This document shows positions 12,985 to 25,100 of a DNA stretch of 64,000 nucleotides, one piece after another. Source of the stretch: Molossus alvarezi (Eukaryota > Chordata > Mammalia > Chiroptera > Molossidae); NCBI GenBank assembly GCA_037176705.1, contig CM073889.1, positions 55,483,596 to 55,547,595 of the forward strand. Reading direction: 5' to 3'. Numbering within the stretch: the first letter of the stretch is position 1; each line of letters begins with the position of its first letter. The notes under the pieces were generated by a model that worked only from the letters and a program-made list of their open reading frames with translations, was not told where the DNA came from and did not search any database. The position numbers and the translations under genes were made by a program.

Positions 12985-13228
12985 TTTTTATTTTTTTATT
13001 TTTTTTAATTTTCTTTTTTGTTCAGGTAAAGTGGGAGGGAGAGAGAGGAACAGAGAGAGAGAGAGAAACATCGATGTGAAAGGAACACATCGAGTGGCTG
13101 CCACCTGCACAACCGACCAGGGCCGGGGACAAACTGCAACCGAGGTACGCGCCCTTAGCGGGAACCAAACCCGGGTCTCTCAGGACCACAGGCCGACGCT
13201 CTAACCGCTGAGCCAAACCGGTCAGGGC
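12985..13228 (-). mobile_element. VES-type bat SINE with 11-bp target-site duplication
   Basis: A full copy with a T-rich tail and a head complement (GAGCCAAACCGGTCAGGGC). CAGAATCTCTT flanks it at 12974-12984 and 13229-13239. Confidence 0.95.
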
Positions 13229-13825
13229 CAGAATCTCTTAATGTGCCCACATTTCCAGTACCCTGTGAGTTGCCTGTACTCAGTGACCATACCTGGTTTT
13301 ATTACATGATCCCCACCTCTCAGAGTCTCTGAGAAAAAGCACGCATTCCATATTTGTAAATATATGTTATTTTCCTCTCAACGTTCCTGTCACAATTTGT
13401 GATGATATGTTATAATCTGTGTGGTGAGTCATGTCTGATTGCTCCTTGATGGCAGGTACCATTGCTGTTTTGTTCAATATTGCATACCCAGGGTCTGAAA
13501 CAGTGTGACTTAGCACATTTTTTTAAAGTCCTGATTGGACTTATTAGTTAACTAATAAATTACTAAGTGGTTTAGAGTACCTGAAGGAAGAAAGATATTA
13601 GAAATCCCACCAAAGGATATGAAGAAAGAAGAGCCAAAAGCCACACAGCCACAGCACCCTCTATTTCTGTGAGAGACATATCCCTGACCCAAGGGCCTGA
13701 AGTGGGTAGATGGGGACCCTGGTGCATTGGTGCACATGACTGTCTATAGGGGCTGGCAAAACAGAACCACAGCATTACATACCAGGCAGAAATATAGGTA
13801 AAGGTTACCAATCTTCTAATTTTTC

Positions 13826-14040
13826 TTTTTTTATTGATCTTTAGAGAGGGAGGAAGGGAGAGGGAGAGAGAGAGAGAGAGACAGAAATATTGATGAGAGA
13901 GAACATTGACTGGCTGCCTCCTGCATGCTCCCCAACTGGGAATTTGGCCCACAACCTGGGCATGTGCCCTGACCAGGAATTGAACTGGTGACCTTTTGGT
14001 GCATGGGTCGATGCTCAACCACTGAGCCACACCAGCTGGG
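13826..14040 (-). mobile_element. VES-type bat SINE with 18-bp target-site duplication
   Basis: This copy belongs to the older subtype (tail TTTATTGATCTTTAGAGAG; head complement GAGCCACACCAGCTGGG). CCAATCTTCTAATTTTTC flanks it exactly at 13808-13825 and 14041-14058. Confidence 0.95.
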
Positions 14041-14059
14041 CCAATCTTCTAATTTTTCA

Positions 14060-15020
14060 GGAGAAGCTGGAAATGAGGCTGTTTATGTGAAATCTCCTAC
14101 TTCAAAATAAAATATTGGCAACAATTAGTAGTGACTACTAGTACATTGGCTCCTGAGATGTGAACTACCAATTATGAAGCCTGGCTTACCAAAACCCTTT
14201 TAAAATACATGTTTATTAGTAACTCTTATAAAAACTTTGGGGGGGAGGTTTGCAGATGCAGACCTGAGGCTTAGAGTAGGAAAATGACTTGCCTAAGCTC
14301 ATCCAGCCAGGCTGAGTATGTGTTTGTGTTGGAGGGTGGTAGAGAACCTCAGCTACCTCTTTCAGGAGGGAACAGATTGCTTATTCTCAACCTCCTGGTC
14401 AAGGCTCTCTCACAGGGTTTGTCCAAGCCTGCTCAGGCAGGGTGAAGCTTGGACTGGTGCCTAAGCACGGAGATGAAGTCCGGTTGGGCTGTGGCCTTTT
14501 CTCAGTTCTAAATACCTTGTTGTTCTTGCCCCATGCATAGTAATTAATCATCACCATTTCATGACAACCTTGGTGTAATTATCTTGTATTATGAGTGAAA
14601 TCCCCCCCTCCCCAACCCGGGCCTTCCCAGAGAGGCCACATTCTCTAAGAAAGAGGAGTGAGAACTGTCTTCTGCCCTAACAGGCAAGGCAGGCACATGT
14701 TGTGGAGAGGCCCTCTGGTTGTTTCTTCCTCAATCCTAGGCCTCTCTGGACTTGTGGGCTGAAACAGAGCAGTGGAGCCAGACACCCCAGGGCTAGAGTG
14801 GGCAAAACCCCAGGGTTAGAGTGGAGAGGAATGAAATTACAATAAAGAGAAATTATAATAAGGTGCATGGCCTGGCCCACTTGTTCTCCTGGCTTCTTCT
14901 CTTCCCTATTCACACACTCCCAAAGTTATAATTGATACCAATCAACAGTCAGACACATTCCAGTTATTCCTTCTTCCGAAACAGAATCCTCTGCCTGCCC
15001 AGGGAGCCTAGCATTCTATC
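14060..15020. other. Gene-free interval with a MIR-like remnant
   Basis: A MIR-like phrase (GACCTGAGGCTTAGAGTAGG...GACTTGCC) lies at about 14255-14310. No gene was recognised. Confidence 0.5.
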
Positions 15021-15029
15021 CAGGGGAAT

Positions 15030-15520
15030 CAACAACAAGCAAAAACAGAGAGAGACAAGATAATTTTACAAGTTTCTAAGTACTGTAAAAGAAATATATA
15101 GTACAGACTGAAAAAAGTAGGGCAAAGAGTGACTTTGCTGTCTGAGAAGTGACGTCTGAGCGAGAGAACTGAGAGACCACCAGAGCCAAATAGAGAGCAG
15201 AGCCGGCCGGCGACTGATCCCAAGTTCTGGGAGATCAGCCCCGAATTTCAGCAACATTTTTATTTTATAGGGGGCTTGTTACAAATTTTTGCAACTGGCA
15301 TTTCTTGTTGGCCTTGGGGGAGAGCAAGCAAGCAAGTACAGAAGCACAGGTAGTTGGCAATAAGCGGGAGGGAATGGAAGTGGGAGGGAACTGCGTCAGC
15401 ACACATTTATGGTCAGGGTTGTCTTACTATCAATTCTATTTTCTAAGTTCTAAAAAATAACCAATTCGCTTAGAGGACTAATTCGTTTAGAGGAGTACCA
15501 GGCCTTTTGTATTATTTAAT
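15030..15520 (-). mobile_element. Possible solo LTR of an endogenous retrovirus
   Basis: On the minus strand there is a TATA-like CCCTATAAAATAAA (complement at about 15265-15280), then a GGGGCTGATCTCCC-type start region and a pyrimidine-rich U5-like stretch. This resembles LTR architecture. No internal viral genes, primer-binding site or clear target duplication were found, so this is tentative and non-coding. Confidence 0.35.
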
Positions 15521-15524
15521 CAGG

Positions 15525-15760
15525 GCGAGGTGATATGAGCAGGCCAGTACACAGAGCAGAGGCAGAATACACTCAGGTAGAGAGGACAGCAGACACAACG
15601 TCCCTGTTCAAAGAACAAAAAGAAGGTCACTGTGGCTGGAGCACGAATGGGGGGAACCAGGTCTGAGCGGTGATTATATAAATTCCAAAGGAGTTTGGCT
15701 TTTATTCTAAATTCAGTGCACACTTCTAATAAATTATTTCTTATTGTCAACTAAGTTGTG
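15525..15760 (-). repeat. Probable L2 remnant
   Basis: The minus strand resembles the L2 3' region (complement of 'cagagcagaggcagaatacactcaggtagagagg...cagcagac'). It is decayed. Confidence 0.4.
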
Positions 15761-16059
15761 TGATGTTCACAGTTTGCCTCATCCTTAATTTCCTGCCATT
15801 CCATCCATCCTTTTAACAAACATTTATGGAGCATCTACTGTGTGCCAGCCTGGCGACATAGCAAAGCCCCACCTCTTCTGCTTGGGAGACTCCACTCAGA
15901 TCGGGGCCCTCGGAGACCCTGCTCCGGGTACCCGTGGCCGCCAGGTGGCGCTCTGTGCCTGCTTATGGGCCGCCAAGGGAGGTCGCAGAGCCCAGACAAG
16001 ACCCCTGCAGGGAGAGGTAGCCGATCCGCGGGCGGGGTTCGCGCCGCAGGTTGTGTGAC

Positions 16060-16270
16060 TTTGGGTTTGACTTGCCTGGAGATGAGCTAATCCCGCGATA
16101 TAATAGACTCCTGGGAGATAGGAAAATGGCTGCGGCGCTATCTGCGTCGCCATGGGGACCATCGCGGGCGAGGCGAGAGCCTGGAAAAATACAGCCTTTG
16201 TCGGCGGCGCGTGTCACTCACTGCGCGAGGTACCACAGGCAGCAGGGCTCGGGTCGATCTTACCTCAGTC
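16060..16270 (+). promoter_or_regulatory. CpG-rich element with GATA, ETS and YY1-like motifs near -4 kb
   Basis: A short CpG-rich island in otherwise ordinary DNA holds AGATAG (16116-16121) overlapping a GGAA core, then AAAATGGCTGCGG (from 16123), a good YY1-type promoter motif. About 85 bases on, GCGCGAG is followed by GTACCA, a usable splice donor. It may be the -3.9 GATA2 element, a separate promoter, or both. No protein family was recognised in the short frames that start here. Confidence 0.4.
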
Positions 16271-16479
16271 CAGAGAGGGGAGGTTCTGAAACCAATGGCA
16301 GGACTTGCCCCCTGAAACGGGTTAGGATCCCTGGGTGTTCTCAAACTCCTCGCGAGAACCCTGTCCCTACACACCCGCACACCCCATTCTGTGTCACAAG
16401 CAGTGACGTTACAGGGCGCATCCTGGTCCATCCATTGTGGCGTCTATCACAGCCCAACACACCATTCTAATCTGGCTAT

Positions 16480-17320
16480 TTCTTTCCTAACCTCAAAGGG
16501 GGCCCCAGCTCGTGTGTCCATCCCTGAGCCTACACACACAGGCTCAGGGACAGGCCCAAATGCCACCTTTATCCCTTACCCCTCTTGCAGTGCACGCGGG
16601 CACACCTGGACACACATTCACAAGGACAGACCACCTCACGCAGATCCGTGCACACCCCAAGGCACAGTCACAGGTAGGCATGTATGTCCCTAAAATACAG
16701 AGTAGGGTGGGACACCTGCAGGCACACGACATTCAGGAGAGTAACACTTGCCGGAATATGCACATGCATATCTGCCTGAGTGGCAGACGACACTAACTAC
16801 TGTGTGCACTCCTAAACAGCTTCCTTGAGGGCAGATACTTTGAGGCACTCACAATCTGCACATCCACTACACTTATACACAAAGCTTGCACATCCACTCC
16901 TTCACACACGTGTTTAGCTCTCCACCGCCGTGACATTCATGCTCACACACTCACGTGCAAAATCCTTTCCTCTGTGCATCCTCAGCCTCATCTCCAGGCA
17001 CTCACAGAACGCACACTCACCACCCGTGTGCGCATGGGCTTGCACAAGTGCACTTTCTTGTAGCATACTTGTTTGACATACCCGCATGCACATGAACACC
17101 GTTGCTTGTTCAGTGCCCTTCCACTGGCACACCCACATGTCCAACCAAACAGGCCGGGCACACGGGGGCCCACACGCGGGTCCTTCCCTCTCCCCAACCC
17201 CCACCTCCATCCTCCCATCACCCCGGCAGTCTAGCGCTGCCGCCACTGGGCGTCTGGCGTGCCCCCCGCGTACTGCTATCTGCCTGCCCATCAGCACGCG
17301 GATCTGCGGTGGTAAATGAT
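16480..17320. other. CA/CAC-rich region before the GATA cluster
   Basis: It is enriched in CACAC-type phrases (CACACACAGG, CACATGCATA) without a perfect array. No coding evidence was seen. Similar sequence recurs at 18540-19220. Confidence 0.5.
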
Positions 17321-17329
17321 GCATTCGAT

Positions 17330-17530
17330 GGCGGGCGCATTTGTTGTGCGCGCTCTGAAAGGGCTCTGATAATCTGGAAGGCAGAGATAAGGAACACCAT
17401 TTATTCCGCGGCACTTTGGAAACAATTCCCAGCCCTGTACAACCCCATTCTCGGGCAGCCTCCGGCAGCCAGGCAGATAACGATTGGCTATTCATTATCT
17501 TCGCCGGGAACAAAGATTAGCCGGCCGAGA
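17330..17530 (+). promoter_or_regulatory. GATA-site cluster, probable GATA2 -2.8 kb element
   Basis: Four GATA motifs lie within 135 bases: TGATAA at 17367-17372, AGATAA at 17385-17390 and 17475-17480, and TTATCT (reverse strand) at 17495-17500. The segment also has CCAAT/homeodomain-like sequence (GATTGGCTATTCATTATC). It sits about 2.8 kb before the inferred 1S start. Sites at -3.9, -2.8, -1.8 and +9.5 are the known autoregulatory GATA2 elements; equating this one with -2.8 is inference from spacing. Confidence 0.65.
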
Positions 17531-17539
17531 TGAAAAATT

Positions 17540-18365
17540 ACCCGGGATAGCGGCGCAGACCCGCAAGGACCCCCCCGCCCGCCTTCCTCACCTCCGAAAC
17601 CCCACCCAGCCCGCTGGCTCTACACTCACACCCTCCCGGCCCGCCCGCCACCTGGCACTCGGTCTCCCGTGCTATCGTTGGCGCTAGGCATTGCTGACCC
17701 CCTGGCTGTCTCTGTATCTCAGTTTGTTCATCCTGCCCAGACCACCTCCATGTCTCCACTTTTCCCTCCTTCTTTCTGGAGCCCTTTCTCCTCCCCATTG
17801 CCCTATTGTCTTGTTTCCCTCTCTCTGTCCACATCTCTTTCTGGTTAACATTTTCACTGCTTTTGTTCCTATCTGTCTGACCCTTTTTAATGTTTTTTAG
17901 TTGTTTGTTCCTGTCTTGTCCCTGAGTGCCCCCACCCCATCCCTCTACCCCCCACCAGTGTCTCTGGCCCTCTATCACTCATTTTTAAAAGATCTATCCT
18001 TGGATCTTCCTGTCTCATCCCTCTTCACTGGGCCTCCATGTTTCTCAATCTACCCACACCCCTTATGGCCCAAATCTCCAGGCCTCACACCTCCTGACCT
18101 CTCAAAGCTATGTTCCTGACCAAAGACCAGAGGATGGGAGGCTCCAGCCAGCTCTGGCAAGCCCAGTGCAGCAGGGAGCTGGCAAGTGGTATGGGGTGAT
18201 GTAAGACCTGGAAGCCCCCCCCCCCCGCCCAGGAAACAAAATAGAACTACAATACGCCCTGTGGATACTCGGGCCCTGCTAGATTCATGAAGGGTTTGCT
18301 CCTGTACCCCAGGACTGGCTCCCCTGTGCCCTTTCCCAATGTGTCTGGGTGCCCTGGGAAAGGGT
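17540..18365. other. Pyrimidine-rich intergenic sequence upstream of GATA2 1S
   Basis: C/T-rich sequence with a poly-C run near 18214-18227. There is no gene or interspersed repeat that I recognise. Confidence 0.5.
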
Positions 18366-18369
18366 GGTC

Positions 18370-18430
18370 GCACCTCATTAGAGCAGTTATTCAGCATGGT
18401 GCTGGTGAGATAAGCCTTATCAACTCATCT
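18370..18430 (+). promoter_or_regulatory. Inverted GATA pair, probable GATA2 -1.8 kb element
   Basis: AGATAA (18408-18413) and TTATCA (18417-18422) face each other across a 3-base gap, forming a near-palindrome. It lies about 1.8 kb before the inferred 1S start and 1 kb after the four-site cluster, the same 1-kb step as between the known -2.8 and -1.8 elements. The identity is inferred from position and motif. Confidence 0.6.
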
Positions 18431-20180
18431 CCCCCTCCCACAGGCAGACAGAAAGTGCCCTGGTAAATGACATCCTGAAGCTCCACTGCTTGCCTGCCCT
18501 ACTGGTTAGGAAAGGTGCAGATGGCGGATCATCTGAGAAGACACACATACTATGAGTCACGTAGGGACACACTTCTCCACAGACATAGACACAGGGTAAC
18601 ACTAGGAAGAAAAACACAGGTAGTTCAAAAATATATTCATACACACAGATCACCACTCCCCAGATACACAAACCCATAAGTTCATACATGGAGCTATACA
18701 CAGACATGCAAACAACTTTGATACACTCTCCATCTTCCCTGGATATACACTATCCATCCTCCCACCATCCGTTCAAAGATACAGTGATACATACCCATAC
18801 CTATGCTGTTAAAGACTCTCTCTCTCTCTCTCTCTCTGATTCACAGACACACACTGCTACTGACTGACCCACACAAAGACACACATCATTAACACTTAGA
18901 AATACCCATTTCCCATTACATGATTCAAGGACACAATGATCTCACAGATACACAACATCAGGAACATATATCCAGTTCCACAGATACACTCTTCCATGTG
19001 CACATGTGAGGACACACTCTGAAATAGCCACACACAATGCACAAATTCTCAGGGACCTCACATGAATCCTCAGGGAGCCACAATACACAGACTTGCAATG
19101 CACACGCTCTTGGGGACCCACAGAAAGAAATGGATGGATTAATATATTCAGTTTTGCAGATTTTCCATGTACTCACAAATGCTCACACACACACACACAG
19201 GCACTCAGGACAGATATTCTCCCACATGCACATGTAACACAGTCATCACCGGCTTCAAAGGAACACCCTCAGACAGCGGGTTCCCACAGAGCTGGGGTGG
19301 GGCAGAGACACCCTTCTTCAGGGCACACCTGGGCATACACTAGTTTTCCTAGGACCACACACTTCTCAGTCCTTCCAAGGCAAAACACTATCTCTTTGGG
19401 CTCAAGATCCCTAGACCACTTTCACTTTCCACGGCAGCTGAAATGGGGTCGGGGAGGGATGCAAGGTTCAATTTCATGGTAGGGGCTTTGGGAGGTCAAG
19501 GACTAGCTCACAAATCCAGAAGCCTTCTTGAGGTGAAGACCCCTCACACCCCAAATCCCACAAAACCTTCCAAGGACAAGCCTTCCTCCTCCACACTAGA
19601 CTCCTCAAACTCCATTCCTAAAAGGCTCTTATTTTCTCTGGAGTTGGGGGATTGAGGGAGAGTATAGGTGGGATAGGAGAGGAAATGTGACTATACTTAA
19701 CCAAAGTCAAATCAGCCTGGAAGTGAGGGAGGTGGTGTACCAGGTTGAGCTACAGATGAGTGTGAGCACTCGTGCACGTTGGCGTGACCAGATCCCCTAG
19801 CTGAGGATATCCACGAAGCCACAGCTGTGTGAGCAAACACGTGTGCACAAATGTGTATGTGTCCTTTCGAATACTACTGAAAGGGGGTTGGAGTCGGCAG
19901 AGCAGGCATCGGTGTACAGGCGTGTGTGAGCGTGTGTGCCCACGGCTCGAGAAGGTTCCCCGGGAGAGTCTCTGAAGAGAGACGTCCGGGCTTTCCGAGC
20001 GTGCATCCCTGAGAGCAGGGGTGCGAGTATGTGAGGATGGAAGAGGTCTGGAGTATGGGCGAGTAGAGAGTGTGCGTCTTGAGTGCCTGCCAGCCCTCCA
20101 CCCGCCGCGGGTCTCTGGACCAGGGAGACGGGGACCAGAACCCCAACACCCTCCTACCCCCCTTGCGGCGCCTCCGCCCC
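18430..20180. other. CACA-rich interval before 1S
   Basis: It contains degenerate ACACA/CACAGA sequence at 18540-19220, a (CT)n run at 18811-18837 and a short (CA)n at 19184-19199. No coding feature was seen. Confidence 0.5.
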
Positions 20181-20184
20181 CTCA

Positions 20185-20525
20185 AAGTGCTGTCGAAATA
20201 AAAAACAGCGGTAGCTGAAGCGCGGGGAGGGAGAGGCGACGGGAGCGAGAGGTAGGGAGGCCAGCGCGGCCAGTGCTCTCCGCTCAAGTCTCTTATCTCC
20301 AGGTTGCTGTCGCCTCCATCCCAGCCTGCTCAGATGGGCCACCGAACGAACAAAAGCGGTCCGCCACGCACCACGCGGCCGTTCGGCGCACCGCCCAGGC
20401 ACTGCTGGTGAACGCCGCCAGCCTGCGCAGGTACGGTGGGCCCACATAACCACTCATCGAGCGCCCGGCTCCGCTTTGACCCCGTCCGCCCGGGGGCGCA
20501 GTCCGCCGCACCTCGTTGGGTAAGT
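20185..20525 (+). promoter_or_regulatory. Distal GATA2 promoter and first noncoding exon region (1S)
   Basis: An AT-rich TATA-like patch (AAATAAAAAA, about 20196-20205) sits in a CpG island. Roughly 200 bases on come two good donors, CGCAG/GTACGG with the exon ending at 20430 and GTTGG/GTAAGT with the exon ending at 20519. The distance from here to the intron-4 composite is about 9.6-9.9 kb, matching the '+9.5' naming relative to 1S. Which donor is used cannot be decided from sequence alone. Confidence 0.5.
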
Positions 20526-20529
20526 TCCC

Positions 20530-22069
20530 CGGCCTCTCAGCCTGACCGGGGCCCTTCCAGCCCCCCAGGCTCGACCTATCCGTCTCTCTAATCTCACAGC
20601 CAGCCTCGCCCAGTGACCCCTGACACGTGATCCTCCCCGGTTTGCCCTACCAGCTGCCCTACCTACCCAGGTCATATAAGTCTAAACTTGAGGGAGTATT
20701 TGGGAAGGTGAAAACAGTAAGCCCACCTCGGGCCTCTCGCCTTCCCAATCTCAGACGGAGCCATAGGCCTTGAGTCCCGGTTATTCCCAGAGCCTCGCAA
20801 AGCGCAGTCCGGGTCCCCCAGCTGGGGCCATTGTCTCTTGGCCCCCCACCTCCGGGCCGCGGTGGCTGACGTGCCGGAGCCCGGCCGCGGAGCCGCGTCT
20901 GCACCTGCCCGCTGGTCCCGTGCGCCGGCTTTGCGCGGCTTAACCCGGCTTGCTGCTGCGCGCGCCCCCGAGCGCCGCGCCCCGCGGCCCTTTATCCTGC
21001 GTGGTTGGGGTTCCTGAAGCGGGGAGCGCGGGGTCTTAAAGTCTCCCCCCTGCTCCAAGCCGAAGTCGGAATCCTTTTAGTGGGATTTCAAGCAGAATGG
21101 GCCATCGCGGGCTGGGGGATCCGCCGCGGGGGGGGAGGGGGGTAGATGGCGGTTTGGGTTTGTCTGGACGATTGGCACATAGAATCCTTCTGTGGAAGCC
21201 AGGCTTGAACTCTAGGTTGCCCCAACCAGAGGAGAAAGGTCCGGCGTTCAGGGTCCCCGGGTGTGGCGGCCGCTCATTTCCTTGAAAACACGGAAGGAAA
21301 TTCGTTGTTTTGGAAAAAGCCGGGGTCAGGAATATGTGGCGGTGAGCTCTGGGTCTACGCAGGCACCTCGCGCTGGGATTCGTTTATGAGTAGGCAGGGT
21401 TCGAGAAACAGGTAGGCCCAATGCTGCCGCCCAGGCGTCTAGAGAGCGTTTCCCAGCCGGGTTGACAAATTGCAAACAAATTAAGTCTAACGAAACGGAT
21501 TTACCAGTTGTCGCGCGCCCGGCCGCCGGCTGCTCTGAGTAAACTGGCTATTCGTGGAAGAGGCCCCCTCATCAGGACCCCTTAAGGAAGATGCCCAGCT
21601 TGGATGTAGGGTTAGAATGTGGTAAGAAGATATAGGATCTCCGAGGTGCCTCTACCCCAGGCACTGAGACGTCAGGGCGTTGGGCCCCTGTCCTTACGAT
21701 TTCAAAGGGGCCCCGAAGATGGATGGGATATGGATGGGATGGGAGAAACAGCATGGAGGCCAGAGGAGAGGGAGCCATAAAATTTGGGGTGCTGGAAGTG
21801 AAGCTCAAAGAACAGGAGGGACTGTTAGAGCCCTGGTTTCCCCATTGGGGTACCCCTCTGAAGGGATAGCTGTGACCTGAACAGATCTGAGGCCTTACCC
21901 TAGAGGAGACTCCTGAACCCTTCTGACTAAAGAGGCCCCCACTTCTTCCACAGTACCCCGCAAGGCACATTGCCAGTGTGGGGCTGGGAGGCTGCTGTGG
22001 TGCAAATTAAATATCCTTATGGAATGCAGTCCCTAATCAAACGGATTTCTTTGAACCTCCCCTCCCCTA

Positions 22070-22110
<41 letters not shown>

Positions 22111-25100
22111 CTTTCCACTGCCGGCGAATTAGGTGTCCATAGGAAAAGGCGAGAAGAATTAAATTACAAAGAGGGCAAATTTATGGTCCCAGAGGGGCCG
22201 CCTCTGATACGCGAAGTTTAAACAAAGGGCGCAGAAGATAGGGCTACGTGAGGTGGGTAAAACCGCAGCAGCCAAGAGCCAGACCTAGGCCTCGGATCCC
22301 TGCGTCCCCAGCTCTCCCGCGAAAACCTCTCTGGCTGCGCCCACCCACACTCCGCCGAGGTAATTCGGGTCACGTGGAAAGGCATAAGAAAATTCAGTTT
22401 TTGTTCCGCTTTCCCAGTCCTTGGTGAAATCTTGTTCCCATGCAATATCTAAGTGTGATCAAAAGGAATCGGCCCGCATTTCCTACAACTCTTGACAACG
22501 AACGAACAACAAAAATAAAAACGGGAGCGTGTCCCTCCGAAGGTGCTCGGAAGACCCCGAAGTCCGAGGCCGCGAACGGAAATAAATCTGCCTCGTTCAA
22601 GCCAGGGTTGACCCCGCAACCCTCGCAGGTCCTGGGGGCTGCCCTGACCCTCCTGAGACGTTTGTTTGGGCAGAAGTTACAGGATGGTCTTCGCTGCCTG
22701 GTGAGCGAGGCGCCTCGCTGCTGTCGCTCCGTCTGTCCGCCATAGGCATACACGCACGAGCAGCCCCCCTTTTTTGGTCAGCTGGGCGTCCTGCTGCTTG
22801 GCGCCAGCCTTTTCGCTCCCAGGCGGGTTCGTTTCTGCGGGAGAACACAGCAATCCCGCGTCCAACGCAGGCTCTCCAATTAATATGGAGGCCTCGGCCA
22901 AGCTGGCTACCTACCCGCCTTTCGAGGATGGCAACCCCAGGGCCTCAGGAAACCTGGCGGAGCTCCCCTTTCCTTTTTTTCTTTAGGCCCGGATAGCGAG
23001 AAGGGAAGCTAGTGCGGATCTCCTGAGGCCCCTGATCAAGCATCGCTTAACTGCCTTGCTCAGCTCCCCTGAGCGGTGATTTTCTGAGCCGCCGAGCAGG
23101 GTAATTAAATCCCTGCCCGCGAACCGTTCTGCGTTAAGCGGGCGGGCAGCCGCTCCGGCAGCGACCCGGCCCGGCTGGTCACCTGCACCGCTGCGGGTGT
23201 CCAGGACGCTGCGGGTGTTAAGACTGCTCTGGAGGAGCTTGCTGTGATGAAACTGCTGACCCACCCAACTGGGGAAAATCTGAACCGAGCCTTAGGGCGA
23301 AAAGTAGAATTACCTGCTTTCCCGAGCGCTCGGAGCGGCCACCTCCCTGCGAACCGAGGCTCCGATCGCCGCCTCGAGGGAAGCGTCTGCTCCGCTCCTG
23401 CGTTAATGGCCCCGCGGCCGGCCATGGGGCTGGCGTCCCCTCACGCTGAGTCCGAGGATTCGAACTATAGTGATGCAGTCTTGCCGGACATGGGCGGTTG
23501 GTTGTCCCTGGGGTTGCGTTGTCTTTGACAAGGTCTTGCTAGGTTCCAGGGACACAAAACAGGCTGGAGGTTTCTCGGCGATCGCATTTTAGGCATTGAT
23601 GAAGAATCGTAAACTACAGATAAGGAGGAGAGACAGACGTACCGAGAGACAGCGGGTCCGAGTCAGACCTCGAGCGTTGCTGGGGGCGCGAACTAAAAGG
23701 CACGGAGGCCACTCACCTGCCGGACACGACCTCGGAAGCCCGGTGCCCGCGGCCTCGCTCTCCTACTCCCGACCCCGGTGCGCTTTAGCCGGCGGGCGCT
23801 AGCCTCCTATATCGCGGAGCGGAGTTCCAAGAAGTCTGGGCCCCGCGAGCGCCAGAATGGAGTGGAGCAGAAGGCTCAGCGGCCGGTCTGGGCAGGCGGG
23901 TTCCCCAGGGCCGAGATGCACTGGTTCCCAGCCGGATGGGGCTCTGAGCCCTCAGCCCCGCGCCTTTACCTGCGCCACAGCAAGACGCAGAGGAAGGAGG
24001 AGACTCCTGGTTTGGGCCCGAGACCCCTTGACGCTGCCCACAGGTAGCCTGAAAAAGAGACAGAGGCACGCGCGTGGATCTGGGTTGGGCCGGGCGTCCC
24101 CCGAATCGAGGGAACCGAGGGCTTTCCTCCCTCTCGGATTATTAAAAAGTTCATTTCCTGGCGAATCGGGTGACGTCAGGGGCCCGGCGTCGCGGTGGCG
24201 GGGCTGCCCGGCAAAAGAAGCCGCCTCCAGTTACCCAATTACCGATTGTCAATTCCGCTGCCCCTCCCCCCTCCCGGGGGTGTCCCGGACACCGCCCTCC
24301 CCCCTGCCACCGACCCACCTGGGAACCCTCTGGGCATCTACCCTAAGAACCGTGGACGAAGCGAGAGAAGAGGGGCTGGAGGACCTTGATTTCTCCCCAT
24401 TACCCCCTCACTTAAGTCCCCCAAAATTTCTTTGTTCCCGACCCCCCTCTTCGGCCATAGGCTCCCTTCGAGCCTTGGTCTTCTCTGTACAGTGGGAGAG
24501 AGCCAGGAGATTTGTGCACCGGGCTCACTCGACCAAGGGGCCCGAGCTAAATCTCTGGACTGGAGGTGTTGTGGGGACAGTTCCAGGTGACATAGGGGAC
24601 GGAGTTATCCCTCTCCCTAGGGGCCGCCTTTGGGACCCCCAGGAAGAAAAATCCTTCTCCAGCCCAGAGGCGCCTCTTTCGAGCCAGCGCCGGCGCCAGT
24701 TCGGGTCTCCACGGCCTCGCCTCTAGCAGTTCGGCCTGTTGGTCTTCGAAGGCCACGCCCGGGAAGGGGACGCCCCCTCCCCTTCTCTGGAGCCGTAGGC
24801 CAGGCTACTTCCATCGAGTAAAGCACAGTCCTATGTGACCTCGTATACGAGGCCCAGGTGCCCATTGGGATCCCACAATTCATATTCATACCCCTCACCG
24901 CTTCTGCTGTCCGGTAGCTGTCCTCCCCCAACGCCCCCACCCACGCCGCCTTCGCCCGCCCCAGCGCCCAAGTTGGGGGAAGGAACGATCTGGGTAGGTA
25001 GTTGGACTTATACTGGCCACGTTTGGTGGTAAAGGAGGTGGAATCCAAGAGAGTGGAAAGGCTGGAGTCCTGGGGAGTGCGACACCCGGACACCCAGACA

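Noticed and set aside
23857..24726. 289-codon open frame in the CpG island between the GATA2 promoters
   Set aside because: High GC makes long stop-free runs likely; composition is Arg/Pro/Ser-rich with no recognisable domain, and overlapping frames on both strands are equally open.
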